From an uncultured Streptococcus sp. (GTDB lineage: Bacteria; Bacillota; Bacilli; Lactobacillales; Streptococcaceae): a DNA stretch of 49,944 bases. The notes beneath the pieces were generated by a model. It did no database searches, was not told the origin of the DNA, and saw only the letters and a list, made by a program, of their open reading frames with translations. How positions within the stretch are numbered: position 1 is the first letter of the stretch; every line of letters begins with the position of its first letter. Both the position numbers and the translations under genes were made by a program. Location of the stretch: positions 1 through 49,944 of the forward strand of contig NZ_CALHWC010000115.1 of the NCBI RefSeq assembly GCF_938036805.1. Reading direction: 5' to 3'. Positions 31,553 to 38,775 of the stretch are shown here, one piece after another.

Positions 31553-31584
31553 TAAAAAAGGACGGGAAACTTCTCCCGGTCCCA
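31553..31584 (-). terminator. Terminator of ridA
   Basis: On the minus strand GGGACCGGGA and TCCCGTCC arms form a GC-rich stem followed by TTTTTT, just after the ridA stop and upstream of rapZ. Confidence 0.8.
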
Positions 31585-31589
31585 ATCAT

Positions 31590-31973
31590 TTATTCTACAA
31601 TCTCAGCAATGACTTCGATTTCGATTTTTACATCACGAGGCAAGCGAGCCACTTCTACTGCCGAACGAGCTGGAAACTCGCTCTTAAAGGCCGTTTTGTA
31701 GACCTCATTAAATGGCACAAAATCATTGATGTCGCTTAGGAAGCAGGTTGCCTTGACCACATGTTCAAAATCTGTACCAGCTGCTTCTAAAATGGCTCCT
31801 ACATTTTTTAAAACTTGCTGGGTCTGCTCTTCAATCGTTGCACCTACAATTTCTCCCGTCTCTGGTGACAAAGGAATCTGACCACTTGCAAATAACAGGT
31901 TGCCAACGATTTTTCCTTGGACATAAGGTCCGATTGCTGCTGGTGCTTTATCTGTTTGTACTATTTTTGCCAT
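31590..31973 (-). CDS. ridA: RidA family 2-iminobutanoate/2-iminopropanoate deaminase
   Basis: A 127-residue RidA/YjgF protein forming a trimer. Family features are APAAIGPYVQG (about residues 9-19), LLFASGQIPLSPETGEIVG (about 26-44), KATCFLSDINDF (about 88-99) and the catalytic-Arg region FPARSAVEVARLPRDVKIEIEVIA (about 99-124). It hydrolyses reactive enamine/imine products of PLP enzymes such as threonine dehydratase. It is a single-gene unit between its own promoter and terminator. Confidence 0.93.
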   Translation of the reverse strand: MAKIVQTDKAPAAIGPYVQGKIVGNLLFASGQIPLSPETGEIVGATIEEQTQQVLKNVGAILEAAGTDFEHVVKATCFLSDINDFVPFNEVYKTAFKSEFPARSAVEVARLPRDVKIEIEVIAEIVE

Positions 31974-32003
31974 TGTATTCTCCTCATTTCTTTTATCTTA
32001 CTT

Positions 32004-32032
32004 ATTATATCATAAAGTCAAAAGACTGACTA
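32004..32032 (-). promoter_or_regulatory. ridA promoter
   Basis: On the minus strand, TAGTCA (-35, 32032-32027), 17-base spacer, TATAAT (-10, 32009-32004) with a TG extension. Confidence 0.7.
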
Positions 32033-32050
32033 TTCTTGTCCTCCTTCCCA

Positions 32051-32079
32051 TTGACTTTTAGGCAATTTTTCTTTATGAT
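32051..32079 (+). promoter_or_regulatory. Promoter of the riboswitch-controlled nucleoside hydrolase/ECF operon
   Basis: TTGACT (-35, 32051-32056), 17-base spacer, TATGAT (-10, 32074-32079). The predicted start is near 32086, about 26 bases before the aptamer and 187 before the ATG. Confidence 0.75.
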
Positions 32080-32111
32080 AGTAAATGCATAATTCAAAAC
32101 ACTTGTTTTGG

Positions 32112-32147
32112 ACTGGTTCGCAAACTTCCCAGTATAAAAAACTAAGT
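32112..32147 (+). ncRNA. Candidate preQ1-I riboswitch aptamer
   Basis: ACTGG (32112-32116) pairs with CCAGT (32129-32133) as P1. The loop between them begins TTCGCAAACTT, and the stem is followed by an A-rich strand ATAAAAAACTAAG. This is the preQ1-I pattern GG-TTC-loop-CCC-TATAAAAAACTAA as I remember it from Bacillus and Thermoanaerobacter examples. ACTT (32124-32127) can pair with AAGT (32144-32147) to form the H-type pseudoknot. It sits in the leader of a nucleoside hydrolase/ECF transporter operon. No covariance search was run. Confidence 0.75.
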
Positions 32148-32221
32148 ACCCTTATATTCTAAAGTAATGTAATTGCGCATAGTTTTTTCTGGTGTCCTGC
32201 CACTTTGGCAGAACTAACTGA

Positions 32222-32257
32222 GAGGTTGAGACTGAGGTTTCAGCCTTATTTTATTTC
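32222..32257 (+). terminator. Leader terminator (expression platform of the preQ1 riboswitch)
   Basis: GGTTGAGAC-TGAG-GTTTCAGCC (32224-32245, two G-U pairs) is followed by TTATTTTATTT, ending before the GGAGAG ribosome site of the next gene. Another hairpin, CTGCCA-CTT-TGGCAG (32197-32211), lies just upstream. This suggests transcription attenuation; the switch from aptamer to terminator was not modelled. Confidence 0.65.
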
Positions 32258-32272
32258 TCAAAAGGAGAGCCT

Positions 32273-33250
32273 ATGAAAAGAAAAGTTATTATTGACTGCG
32301 ACCCCGGCATAGACGACAGCCTAGCCCTGCTCTATGCCCTGCAACACCCTGACTTAGAGGTCGTTGCTTTGACCATAGTCGCTGGAAATGTCCCAGTAGA
32401 ACTTGGTCTTGAAAATGCCTTTAAAATCCTAGAAAGGCTGAATCAGCTGGATATTCCAGTTTATGTAGGAGCCGATAAGCCCTTGGTTCGTGACTTCGTC
32501 TCTGCTCAGGACACCCACGGCATGGATGGATTGGGGGAAAGCGGAATAACAAGAAGCAGTTCCACCCAGGCCCAACCACAAGCAGCTTATGACTTTCTGG
32601 CTGACTATTTCCAGAAAAATAAAGATACTTCCATCATTGCACTGGGGCCTTTGACCAATATTGCCTTGGCTCTTAGGAAAAATCCTACACTTGGTCAGCA
32701 TCTAGACCGGTTTGTCAGCATGGGCGGCAGCTACAAATCGCACGGCAACTGTTCACCCGTAGCTGAGTACAACTACTGGTGCGATCCACATGCAGCCCAA
32801 GAAACCTACGAAAAACTTGGAAAGAAGATCGAAATGGTCGGTCTAGATGTCACTCGAAAGATTGTCTTGACGCCTAATCTCTTGGAATATATGCGATTTA
32901 TCAATCCTGAAGTCGCTGACTTTATCGGAAAAATCACTCGTTTTTACTGGGATTTTCATTGGGAGTATGAACATATCATCGGCTGTGTCATCAACGATCC
33001 ATTGGCCGTTGCCCATTTCCTACATGAAGACCTTTGTCAAGGCTTTGACTCCTTCGTCGATCTCGCAACGGAAGGCATTGCCATGGGACAAACGCTAGTT
33101 GATGCCTATCATTTTTATGGTAAGCAAGCCAATGCTAAGGTGCTGACCCAAGTAAACACCCACCTCTTCTTTCAGGATTTTCTCTCCGTGATACTCAACA
33201 CTTCAAAGGAAATCATCTGCCAAGATCTAGAAACCTTAAATTTAGGATAA
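32273..33250 (+). CDS. Nucleoside hydrolase (IunH-like), candidate queuosine-precursor hydrolase
   Basis: A 325-residue nucleoside hydrolase of the inosine-uridine family. The Ca2+-binding N-terminal motif IIDCDPGIDDSLALLYAL (residues 6-23), the ALGPLTNIALAL loop (about 123-134) and YNYWCDPHAAQE (about 166-177) are intact, as is a late Asp in CVINDPLAVAHF (about 238-249). These enzymes cut the N-glycosidic bond of ribonucleosides. The ATG follows GGAGAG. It lies behind a candidate preQ1 riboswitch and 4 bases before an ECF S-component, so a substrate such as queuosine or a deazaguanine nucleoside (QueK-like) is the likely specialisation, by inference. Confidence 0.88.
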   Translation: MKRKVIIDCDPGIDDSLALLYALQHPDLEVVALTIVAGNVPVELGLENAFKILERLNQLDIPVYVGADKPLVRDFVSAQDTHGMDGLGESGITRSSSTQAQPQAAYDFLADYFQKNKDTSIIALGPLTNIALALRKNPTLGQHLDRFVSMGGSYKSHGNCSPVAEYNYWCDPHAAQETYEKLGKKIEMVGLDVTRKIVLTPNLLEYMRFINPEVADFIGKITRFYWDFHWEYEHIIGCVINDPLAVAHFLHEDLCQGFDSFVDLATEGIAMGQTLVDAYHFYGKQANAKVLTQVNTHLFFQDFLSVILNTSKEIICQDLETLNLG

Positions 33251-33254
33251 AACT

Positions 33255-33821
33255 ATGAAAAAAACATCACCATTCACCATTACATTTACAGCAATCTGCA
33301 TCGCTCTAAACTATATCGGTGCCAACATCGCACTTTTTCTAAAACTTCCTGTTTATTTGGATACATTTGGAACGATATTGGCCAGCCTCGTTTTAGGACC
33401 TATTTTCGGAGTAGGAACTGCGGTTGCTAGTGCTCTTATTAGCGCCTTTACAACAGACATTTCTGCTATTTATTTCTCTCCGGTAGCTATTCTTTTGGCC
33501 CTGCTCGTCTCAGTCTTTTTCACTGCTGATTCAAAACCCAGACTAAACCTTCTCTGGAAAACGGTTCTGGTCTCTCTGCCAGCTACTGCTTTGGCCTCTC
33601 TGATTACCGTCATTGTCTTCAAAGGGATTACTCCTAGTGGTTCCAGTATTATCGTACAAGGTTTACATGGCTTAGGATTAGATTTGGTCACCAGCACTAT
33701 CATCGTTCAAGCGCTGACCGACTATGCAGACCGACTCATCGTTATTGGAGTCAGTCTCGTCTTCATCCCACAACTCAAAAAAGTCATTCCAAGAATCTTT
33801 GCAAAATCCAGCAATGCATAA
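33255..33821 (+). CDS. ECF transporter S component, candidate queuosine/preQ1-type substrate
   Basis: A 188-residue membrane protein with about six hydrophobic segments and the ECF-S N-terminus MKKTSPFTITFTAICIALNYIGANIALFLKLPVYLD. TFGTILASLVLGPIFGVGTAVASALIS follows (about residues 35-62). S components bind a vitamin-like ligand and share a common EcfAAT energising module encoded elsewhere. It is read with the nucleoside hydrolase (4-base gap) under the candidate preQ1 riboswitch. It is not the COG4708 QueT type as I recall that family; QrtT-like is possible. Ligand assignment is inference. Confidence 0.82.
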   Translation: MKKTSPFTITFTAICIALNYIGANIALFLKLPVYLDTFGTILASLVLGPIFGVGTAVASALISAFTTDISAIYFSPVAILLALLVSVFFTADSKPRLNLLWKTVLVSLPATALASLITVIVFKGITPSGSSIIVQGLHGLGLDLVTSTIIVQALTDYADRLIVIGVSLVFIPQLKKVIPRIFAKSSNA

Positions 33822-33824
33822 ATC

Positions 33825-33867
33825 AAAAGAACTACTCAGAAAACGTAATTTCGAGTAGTTCTTTTAG
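33825..33867 (+). terminator. Terminator of the nucleoside hydrolase/ECF operon
   Basis: AAAAGAACTACTC and GAGTAGTTCTTTT form a 13-bp perfect stem with a 15-base loop, 3 bases after the stop codon. Confidence 0.9.
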
Positions 33868-33904
33868 TTTAACATTGTCTTTTATAAGTCTTTAAGGTTA
33901 AGTT

Positions 33905-33948
33905 TAAAAAAGGAGTAGGCAGACTCTTCTTGAGTCCAATCCTACTCA
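33905..33948 (-). terminator. Terminator of the pyr operon (after pyrB)
   Basis: On the minus strand GAGTAGG...CCTACTC encloses an inner GGACTC/GAGTC stem, followed by CTTTTTT. It starts 18 bases after pyrB, so no carA follows in this operon. Confidence 0.85.
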
Positions 33949-33965
33949 CAAGCTACATTTTGAGA

Positions 33966-34883
33966 TTAGTTGCGTCCCTTGAGAACAGCTTCAATGATAG
34001 CCATTCTGACAAAGACGCCATTTGTCATTTGTTCTACAATTCGAGATTTTGGAGCTTCAACCAAATGATCTGCAATTTCTACATCGCGATTGACAGGCGC
34101 TGGGTGCATCAGGATTGCAGTATCCTTCATACGATCATAGCGCTCTTGCGTCAAACCATGGAGTTTATGATAATTCTCCTTAGAGAAAATGGAGTTGTAG
34201 TCATGGCGTTCGTGCTGTACGCGGAGGAACATCATGACATCCACTTGGTCAATCACTTCGTCAATCGTTACGAATTTACCATAGTCAGCAAATTCCTCAC
34301 TTCTCCACTCATCTGGACCAGCAAAGAAGAGCTCCGCACCGAGACGTTTTAAGATTTGCATATTAGATTTGGCTACACGTGAGTGATCAAGGTCACCAGC
34401 AATGGCTACCTTCAAACCATCAAAATGACCGAATTCTTGGTAAATTGTCATCAAGTCAAGCAAACTTTGGCTTGGGTGCTGACCAGAACCATCACCACCA
34501 TTTACGATAGAAGTTGTAATTGTTGGACTTTCGATCAATTCTTTATAGTAATCGACCTCGGGGTGACGGATAACACAGACATCAACACCGAGAGCTGACA
34601 TAGTCAAAATCGTGTCATACAAGGTTTCTCCCTTATTGACTGAGCTTGTCTTGACATCAAAGTCAAGCAGGTCACACCCAAGTTTTAATTCAGCTACTTC
34701 AAAAGCCTTGTGGGTCCGAGTCGAAGATTCAAAGAAAAGATTCGAAATGATATGCTGCTCATCATAATGAACCTTTGCGCCGTTTTTAAATTCAATCCCG
34801 CGCTTGATCAAAGCCATTACTTCTTCGTTCGTAAGGTGTTCCATAGATACAAGATTTTTAAGTGCGATTTGATTTGATGACAT
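33966..34883 (-). CDS. pyrB: Aspartate carbamoyltransferase catalytic subunit
   Basis: A 305-residue ATCase, second step of pyrimidine synthesis. The carbamoyl-phosphate site FFESSTRTHKAFEVAE (about residues 49-64) is present, followed by the 80s-loop DVKTSSVNKGETLYDT (about 74-89), VNGGDGSGQHPSQSLLDLMTI (about 126-146) and the aspartate-site HPAPVNRDVEI (about 258-268). It is the third gene of the pyrR-pyrP-pyrB operon, 56 bases after pyrP, with a clear GGAG ribosome site. It is controlled by PyrR attenuation at the operon head. Confidence 0.96.
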   Translation of the reverse strand: MSSNQIALKNLVSMEHLTNEEVMALIKRGIEFKNGAKVHYDEQHIISNLFFESSTRTHKAFEVAELKLGCDLLDFDVKTSSVNKGETLYDTILTMSALGVDVCVIRHPEVDYYKELIESPTITTSIVNGGDGSGQHPSQSLLDLMTIYQEFGHFDGLKVAIAGDLDHSRVAKSNMQILKRLGAELFFAGPDEWRSEEFADYGKFVTIDEVIDQVDVMMFLRVQHERHDYNSIFSKENYHKLHGLTQERYDRMKDTAILMHPAPVNRDVEIADHLVEAPKSRIVEQMTNGVFVRMAIIEAVLKGRN

Positions 34884-34939
34884 GATGTTATACTCCTTTT
34901 TTATTAAAAACTTTGGACAAATGTAGCAATCTCGTCAGC

Positions 34940-36220
34940 CTAATTTTTAGGTTCTGGCAGGATGAGGTAGAGGGCAATTCCGAGAACAGTTGACAAGGCA
35001 ACTCCTGAAACTTGCAGACCTGATAGTTGCAGGGTCAGACCACCGATACCAGATACCAGAACGACACTGGCAATCAGCAGGTTCTTTTTGTTGTCAAAAT
35101 TGGTTTGGGCTTCAATCAGAATTTTCAAACCGCTAGAAGCAATTACCCCGAAGAGGGCGATGGAAATGCCACCCAAAACTGGACTTGGAATCGATTGGAG
35201 CAGGGCAGATACTTTCCCGACAAAACTCATGACAATCGCTAATACAGCAGCACCAGCAATCACATAAACACTGTAGATTTTATTGAGCGCCATAACCCCG
35301 ATATTTTCACCGTAGCTGGTCACTGGCGGAGCACCAAAGATACCCGCGATAACCTGAGCCAGACCATCTCCAGCTAAAGTCTTATCCAAACCAGGCTCTT
35401 TAAAGAAATCTTTGCCTGTCAAGCTATTCAGAACCATAACATGCCCAAAGTGCTCTGTCATCGTTACAAAGGCGATCGGCGCCATTGTTAGGATTGCACT
35501 TGGATACAATTTAAAATCATAATCTATAAACGGAAGATTCATTGGCGGAACGTGGAACCAAGAAGCTTTTGTCACGTTGGCAAATGAGATAATCTCCTGA
35601 CCTGTCACCGCTCCGACAATCAGAGCGAAGATATAGCCAACAATCAAGCCCAGCAGAACTGGAATAATACCAACGATTTTCTTACCGTAGATGTTAAAGA
35701 GAATAACACAGAGAAGAGTTACCATCCCGATAGCAAAGTAGGTGATATCGTAAACCTTCTGGTCTCCAACAGTCTTATACATCACATCGCCAACAGCTGT
35801 ACCCGCTAGACTCAGACCAATCACCATGATGATAGGCCCTACCACTACCGGTGGCAAAATCTTATCAATCCAGGCGTTACCTGCGAATTTCACGATGAGG
35901 GCCACGATAAAATAGACCAGACCACCCGTGATAGCACCTTGCGCAACCGCAGCAATCCCATCTGTCTTCATTAAGATTTGCATGGCAGCGATATAAGCAA
36001 AGCTGGAGCCCATATAAGCAGGGATTTTGTACTTGGTCACTGTCAAGTGGGCCAGCGTTCCCAAACCACTTGAAAACAGGGCTACTGCTGGGTCAATTCC
36101 CACCAGAATCGGAACCAACACTGTCGCCCCAAACATAGCGAATAAATGTTGGAATGAAAGTCCTAAGAGTAAGCCAGGTTTTGGCATATCATGGACATCG
36201 TATTTAACTTCTTGACTCAT
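34940..36220 (-). CDS. pyrP: Uracil permease (NCS2 family)
   Basis: A 426-residue uracil:cation symporter of the UraA/PyrP type with about 14 membrane segments. Features include QHLFAMFGATVLVPILVG (about residues 24-41), SSFAYIAAMQILM (about 72-84), the Glu-containing TMTEHFGHVMVLNSLTGKDFF (about 253-273) and GAPPVTSYGENIGVMALNK (about 295-313), matching family substrate-site regions. The start overlaps the pyrR stop (ATGA at 36217-36220). It takes up external uracil and is switched off with pyrB when UMP is abundant. Confidence 0.95.
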   Translation of the reverse strand: MSQEVKYDVHDMPKPGLLLGLSFQHLFAMFGATVLVPILVGIDPAVALFSSGLGTLAHLTVTKYKIPAYMGSSFAYIAAMQILMKTDGIAAVAQGAITGGLVYFIVALIVKFAGNAWIDKILPPVVVGPIIMVIGLSLAGTAVGDVMYKTVGDQKVYDITYFAIGMVTLLCVILFNIYGKKIVGIIPVLLGLIVGYIFALIVGAVTGQEIISFANVTKASWFHVPPMNLPFIDYDFKLYPSAILTMAPIAFVTMTEHFGHVMVLNSLTGKDFFKEPGLDKTLAGDGLAQVIAGIFGAPPVTSYGENIGVMALNKIYSVYVIAGAAVLAIVMSFVGKVSALLQSIPSPVLGGISIALFGVIASSGLKILIEAQTNFDNKKNLLIASVVLVSGIGGLTLQLSGLQVSGVALSTVLGIALYLILPEPKN

Positions 36221-36744
36221 CTTGTCTCCTCCTCTACAATCAGAACTCGGTCCTGACCATCTTTTTCAGTCATTTCAACAATAATCTCTTCAAGGTGGCT
36301 CGTTGGAATATTTTTGCCAACATAGTCTGCCCGAATCGGCAACTCACGGTGCCCGCGGTCCACTAGAACAGCGAGGCTGACGCGTGATGGCCGTCCATTG
36401 CTGACAAGATTATCAATGGCTGCGCGGATAGTCCGGCCTGTATAGAGCACATCGTCAACGATAATCACTTCACGATCAGTAATGTCAACTGGAATTACTG
36501 TCGTGTCTTCCTTGACCTTGATATCGTCTCGGAAGGGCTTTGTATCCACTTCGCAAACTGGAATCTCAATTTTCTCTAGCTGAGCCAGTCGTTGCTGGAT
36601 ACGTTTGGCAATGAAAACCCCTCTGGTCTTAATGCCTGCCAAAACGATTTGGCTTAAATCCTTGTTGCGCTCGATGATTTCATAGGTGATTCGCGTGATG
36701 GCACGATTCATAGTGATCTCATCGACAACTTCCTTTGTCTTCAT
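36217..36744 (-). CDS. pyrR: Bifunctional pyr operon regulator / uracil phosphoribosyltransferase
   Basis: A 175-residue PyrR. It has the PRPP-binding loop VIIVDDVLYTGRTIRAA (about residues 93-109), LAGIKTRGVFIAKRI (about 36-50), VDTKPFRDD (about 67-75) and SLAVLVDRGHRELPIRADYVGKNIPTS (about 122-148). It binds UMP or UTP and then the nascent pyr leader, forcing termination. The ATG is preceded by AGGAGG. It is the first gene of the operon, and the leader upstream holds its binding hairpin, antiterminator and terminator. Confidence 0.96.
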   Translation of the reverse strand: MKTKEVVDEITMNRAITRITYEIIERNKDLSQIVLAGIKTRGVFIAKRIQQRLAQLEKIEIPVCEVDTKPFRDDIKVKEDTTVIPVDITDREVIIVDDVLYTGRTIRAAIDNLVSNGRPSRVSLAVLVDRGHRELPIRADYVGKNIPTSHLEEIIVEMTEKDGQDRVLIVEEETR

Positions 36745-36763
36745 CTAAACCTCCTAAAAACAT

Positions 36764-36790
36764 TAAAAAAGCCTCCTTTTGCAAGGAGAC
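36764..36790 (-). terminator. Attenuator terminator in the pyrR leader
   Basis: On the minus strand GTCTCCTT-GCAA-AAGGAGGC followed by TTTTTT, 20 bases upstream of pyrR. Its 5' arm CTCCTTGC (36788-36781) is also complementary to GCAAGGAG (36864-36857), which makes the antiterminator and the terminator mutually exclusive. Confidence 0.85.
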
Positions 36791-36856
36791 CTCAGAAAAT
36801 AGAGACAGGCTGAAACAAGACGCACTTGTCACACTCCACCTATCATTTTTACTTTG

Positions 36857-36889
36857 CTCCTTGCCTATCTCTCTGGATAGAATTAAAGG
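36857..36889 (-). promoter_or_regulatory. PyrR-binding anti-antiterminator hairpin
   Basis: On the minus strand CCTT...CTATC-CAGAGA-GATAG...AAGG: an upper stem with the loop CAGAGA, an internal bulge and a lower CCTT/AAGG stem. This matches the UCCAGAGAG-type PyrR-binding loop known from pyr leaders. PyrR with UMP would stabilise it, free the terminator and repress the operon. Confidence 0.88.
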
Positions 36890-36907
36890 ACTATTTAATT
36901 GTTTATA

Positions 36908-36936
36908 ACTATACCACAATTTCATTTCCATTTCAA
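36908..36936 (-). promoter_or_regulatory. pyr operon promoter
   Basis: On the minus strand, TTGAAA (-35, 36936-36931), 17-base spacer, TATAGT (-10, 36913-36908). The predicted start near 36900 gives a leader of about 155 bases carrying the PyrR attenuator. Confidence 0.8.
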
Positions 36937-36983
36937 GAAAAAAATGAACTTTTTTCACGATAAATTGCTATCCATTTCAACAA

Positions 36984-37011
36984 AATAAAAAAGAGAGAAC
37001 ATCTGTTTTCT
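36984..37011 (-). terminator. Weak terminator after the Pr6Pr gene
   Basis: On the minus strand AGAAAAC-AGAT-GTTCTCT (one mismatch) then TTTTTTATTTT. Confidence 0.45.
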
Positions 37012-37028
37012 ATTCCCATTATAACTAT

Positions 37029-37658
37029 CTAAGCTTTTTGCTTCTTTGAAAATGAGATAGATTTGATTCCGTAAAAAATATAACCGAAGACTAGATAGGC
37101 CACAAAGATAATCAGGCACATCTTGATGACATAAGGCCAACCGTGCTTATAGACATTAAGGAAAAAGTAGGGAAAGGGTTTATCCTTGGCATTGGGAATA
37201 TCAATTTTCAAGAAAAAGCCGTTAATAAGGGCAAAAATCATGTAAATTAGCGGAACACTTGTCCAAGAAATGGGATCAAACCAACGATACTGCCGAGTTT
37301 TATCAAATACAAGAGTATCAAAGAAAAACATGAGGGGCACAATATAATGGCAAAGGAAATTTTCCAAACGATAAAAATCGGTCGCAATCGGAGCTAGGAG
37401 CAAGTGATAGACTACGCAGGTAATCATGATACACATGGTCACACCGCCCTTCACGCGCAACAGCTTGGAACTCTCCCAGTTATTGTCCGTCCACATTCTG
37501 AAAATGAGATAGGCTGTGAATAACAGAACCAGAAGATTAGACAAGACCGTGTAGTACATCAGCATTCCTACGCCAAGTTTAGCAAGTTCCAGATAGACTC
37601 CGACAAAAGCTAAAACCAGAAGAAGAAGGCGATAAGAAAGAATTATTTTTTTATTCAT
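37029..37658 (-). CDS. Pr6Pr family membrane protein
   Basis: A 209-residue integral membrane protein with about six transmembrane segments and the Pr6Pr (FAR-17a/AIG1-like) pattern: YYTVLSNLLVLLFTAYLIFRM (about residues 35-55), CVVYHLLLAPI (about 80-90), NFLCHYIVPLMFFFDTLVFD (about 99-118) and YPYFFLNVYKHGWPYV-like sequence near 163-178. The conserved His and Tyr/Asn residues are kept. The molecular function in bacteria is not established. It begins 8 bases after the PhnA-like gene and is probably co-transcribed with it. Confidence 0.83.
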   Translation of the reverse strand: MNKKIILSYRLLLLVLAFVGVYLELAKLGVGMLMYYTVLSNLLVLLFTAYLIFRMWTDNNWESSKLLRVKGGVTMCIMITCVVYHLLLAPIATDFYRLENFLCHYIVPLMFFFDTLVFDKTRQYRWFDPISWTSVPLIYMIFALINGFFLKIDIPNAKDKPFPYFFLNVYKHGWPYVIKMCLIIFVAYLVFGYIFYGIKSISFSKKQKA

Positions 37659-37666
37659 AAGATTTC

Positions 37667-38005
37667 TCAGATTTTCTTGACAAATTCTGACTTAAGCTTC
37701 ATAGCACCAAATCCATCAACCTTACAGTCAATATTGTGGTCGCCTTCGACGATGCGGATATTTTTCACGCGCGTTCCTTGTTTGAGATCCTTAGGAGCAC
37801 CTTTGACTTTCAAGTCCTTGATTAAGGTAACTGTATCCCCATCGGCCAACTGGTTTCCGTTCGCATCAATAGCCACTGGACCAGCTTCTCCTGCTGCAAC
37901 TTCTGCTGGATCCCATTCGTAGGCACATTCTGGACAAACCAAGAGGACACCATCTTCATAAACGTATTCTGAGTTACATTTTGGGCAATTTGGTAAATTA
38001 TTCAT
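37667..38005 (-). CDS. PhnA-like zinc-ribbon protein (YjdM family)
   Basis: A 112-residue protein. An N-terminal zinc ribbon CPKC...CPEC (residues about 7-10 and 24-27) precedes a PhnA domain with DANGNQLADGDTVTLIKDLKVKGAPKDLKQGTRVKNIRIVEGDHNIDCKVDGFGAMKLKSEFVKK (about 47-112). Despite the family name, a role in phosphonate use is not demonstrated, and no phn genes are near. It has its own strong promoter. Confidence 0.88.
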   Translation of the reverse strand: MNNLPNCPKCNSEYVYEDGVLLVCPECAYEWDPAEVAAGEAGPVAIDANGNQLADGDTVTLIKDLKVKGAPKDLKQGTRVKNIRIVEGDHNIDCKVDGFGAMKLKSEFVKKI

Positions 38006-38082
38006 TAAATCATTTCTCCTTATAAGTGGGCAGACATTCAGAAAAGAATAAGAACTGAGTGACAGCCATATTTTACCGTCTT

Positions 38083-38111
38083 ATTATACGATATTTTATC
38101 TTATTTGACAA
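38083..38111 (-). promoter_or_regulatory. Promoter of the PhnA-like/Pr6Pr unit
   Basis: On the minus strand, TTGTCA (-35, 38111-38106), 17-base spacer, TATAAT (-10, 38088-38083). Confidence 0.8.
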
Positions 38112-38148
38112 ATGGGCAAAGAAAATCACCTGTTTTCAAAAAACTTTC

Positions 38149-38177
38149 TTGACTTTTATGACAAAACAATGTACTAT
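38149..38177 (+). promoter_or_regulatory. niaX promoter
   Basis: TTGACT (-35, 38149-38154), 17-base spacer, TACTAT (-10, 38172-38177), immediately followed by an 18-bp palindrome. Confidence 0.8.
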
Positions 38178-38178
38178 T

Positions 38179-38196
38179 CTAGTGTATATACAGTAG
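38179..38196. promoter_or_regulatory. Candidate NiaR operator at the niaX transcription start
   Basis: CTAGTGTAT-ATACAGTAG is an 18-bp palindrome with one mismatch per arm, covering the expected +1 of niaX. With niaR as the next gene, niacin-dependent repression by NiaR is the likely purpose. The site was not compared with published NiaR motifs. Confidence 0.6.
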
Positions 38197-38212
38197 ATAA
38201 AAGGAGTTTATT

Positions 38213-38737
38213 ATGAAACCAACATCTAAAAATCAGTTTATGACCCTAACTGCTTTTTTGACTGCCCTAGCCATCGTTATCCCGCTGGTTATGCCGATTA
38301 AGATTGTCATCCCGCCTGCTTCCTTCACTCTAGCCAGCCACGTTGCAATCTTTCTGGCCATGTTCATCTCACCACTCATGACAGTGATTGTCGTTCTCGG
38401 CTCTACCATCGGATTTTTCATGTCCGGTCTTCCTTTCATCATCACCCTGAGAGCCCTGTCTCACCTGCTCTTCGGGACTGTCGGCGCTCTTTACCTGCAA
38501 AAGCATCCTGGTATATTAGACAATCAGAAAACGACCTGGATCTTTAATTTCGTGCTGGCCCTGATTCATGCCTTTGGTGAGGTTGTGGTCTGCATTCTCT
38601 TTTACACTACGACAGCCTATCCGGCCAATGCCTTCTATATCCTCTTCGGTTTAGTTGGATTTGGAACAATCATTCACAGTATGGTGGACTTTGTCATTGC
38701 TAAATTTGTCTATCAGGCTCTGAAAAAGATTCGCTAA
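38213..38737 (+). CDS. niaX: Niacin ECF transporter S component NiaX
   Basis: A 174-residue membrane protein with about six hydrophobic segments: an ECF S component starting MKPTSKNQFMTLTAFLTALAIVIPLVMP with IKIVIPPASFTLASHVAIFLAMFISP (about residues 28-53). It binds niacin and works with the shared EcfAAT module encoded elsewhere. Identification rests on overall likeness and on niaR being the next gene. GGAG is well placed before the ATG. Expression is probably NiaR-controlled through the palindrome at the promoter. Confidence 0.85.
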   Translation: MKPTSKNQFMTLTAFLTALAIVIPLVMPIKIVIPPASFTLASHVAIFLAMFISPLMTVIVVLGSTIGFFMSGLPFIITLRALSHLLFGTVGALYLQKHPGILDNQKTTWIFNFVLALIHAFGEVVVCILFYTTTAYPANAFYILFGLVGFGTIIHSMVDFVIAKFVYQALKKIR

Positions 38738-38740
38738 ACC

Positions 38741-38769
38741 TTGAATCTTCTATAGATTTGATTTACAAT
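38741..38769 (+). promoter_or_regulatory. Candidate niaR promoter, abutting the start codon
   Basis: TTGAAT (-35, 38741-38746), 17-base spacer, TACAAT (-10, 38764-38769). Transcription is predicted to begin around 38776, which is the A of the niaR ATG. Confidence 0.6.
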
Positions 38770-38775
38770 GAAGAT

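Noticed and set aside
32161..32260. CTGAGA in the nucleoside hydrolase leader as a thiamine (TPP) riboswitch
   Set aside because: None of the other conserved TPP segments is present. The region is better explained by a hairpin and terminator after a preQ1-I aptamer.
36719..36958. A 79-codon minus-strand frame across the pyr leader
   Set aside because: It overlaps the promoter, PyrR hairpin and terminator and has no good start. It is a by-product of regulatory sequence.
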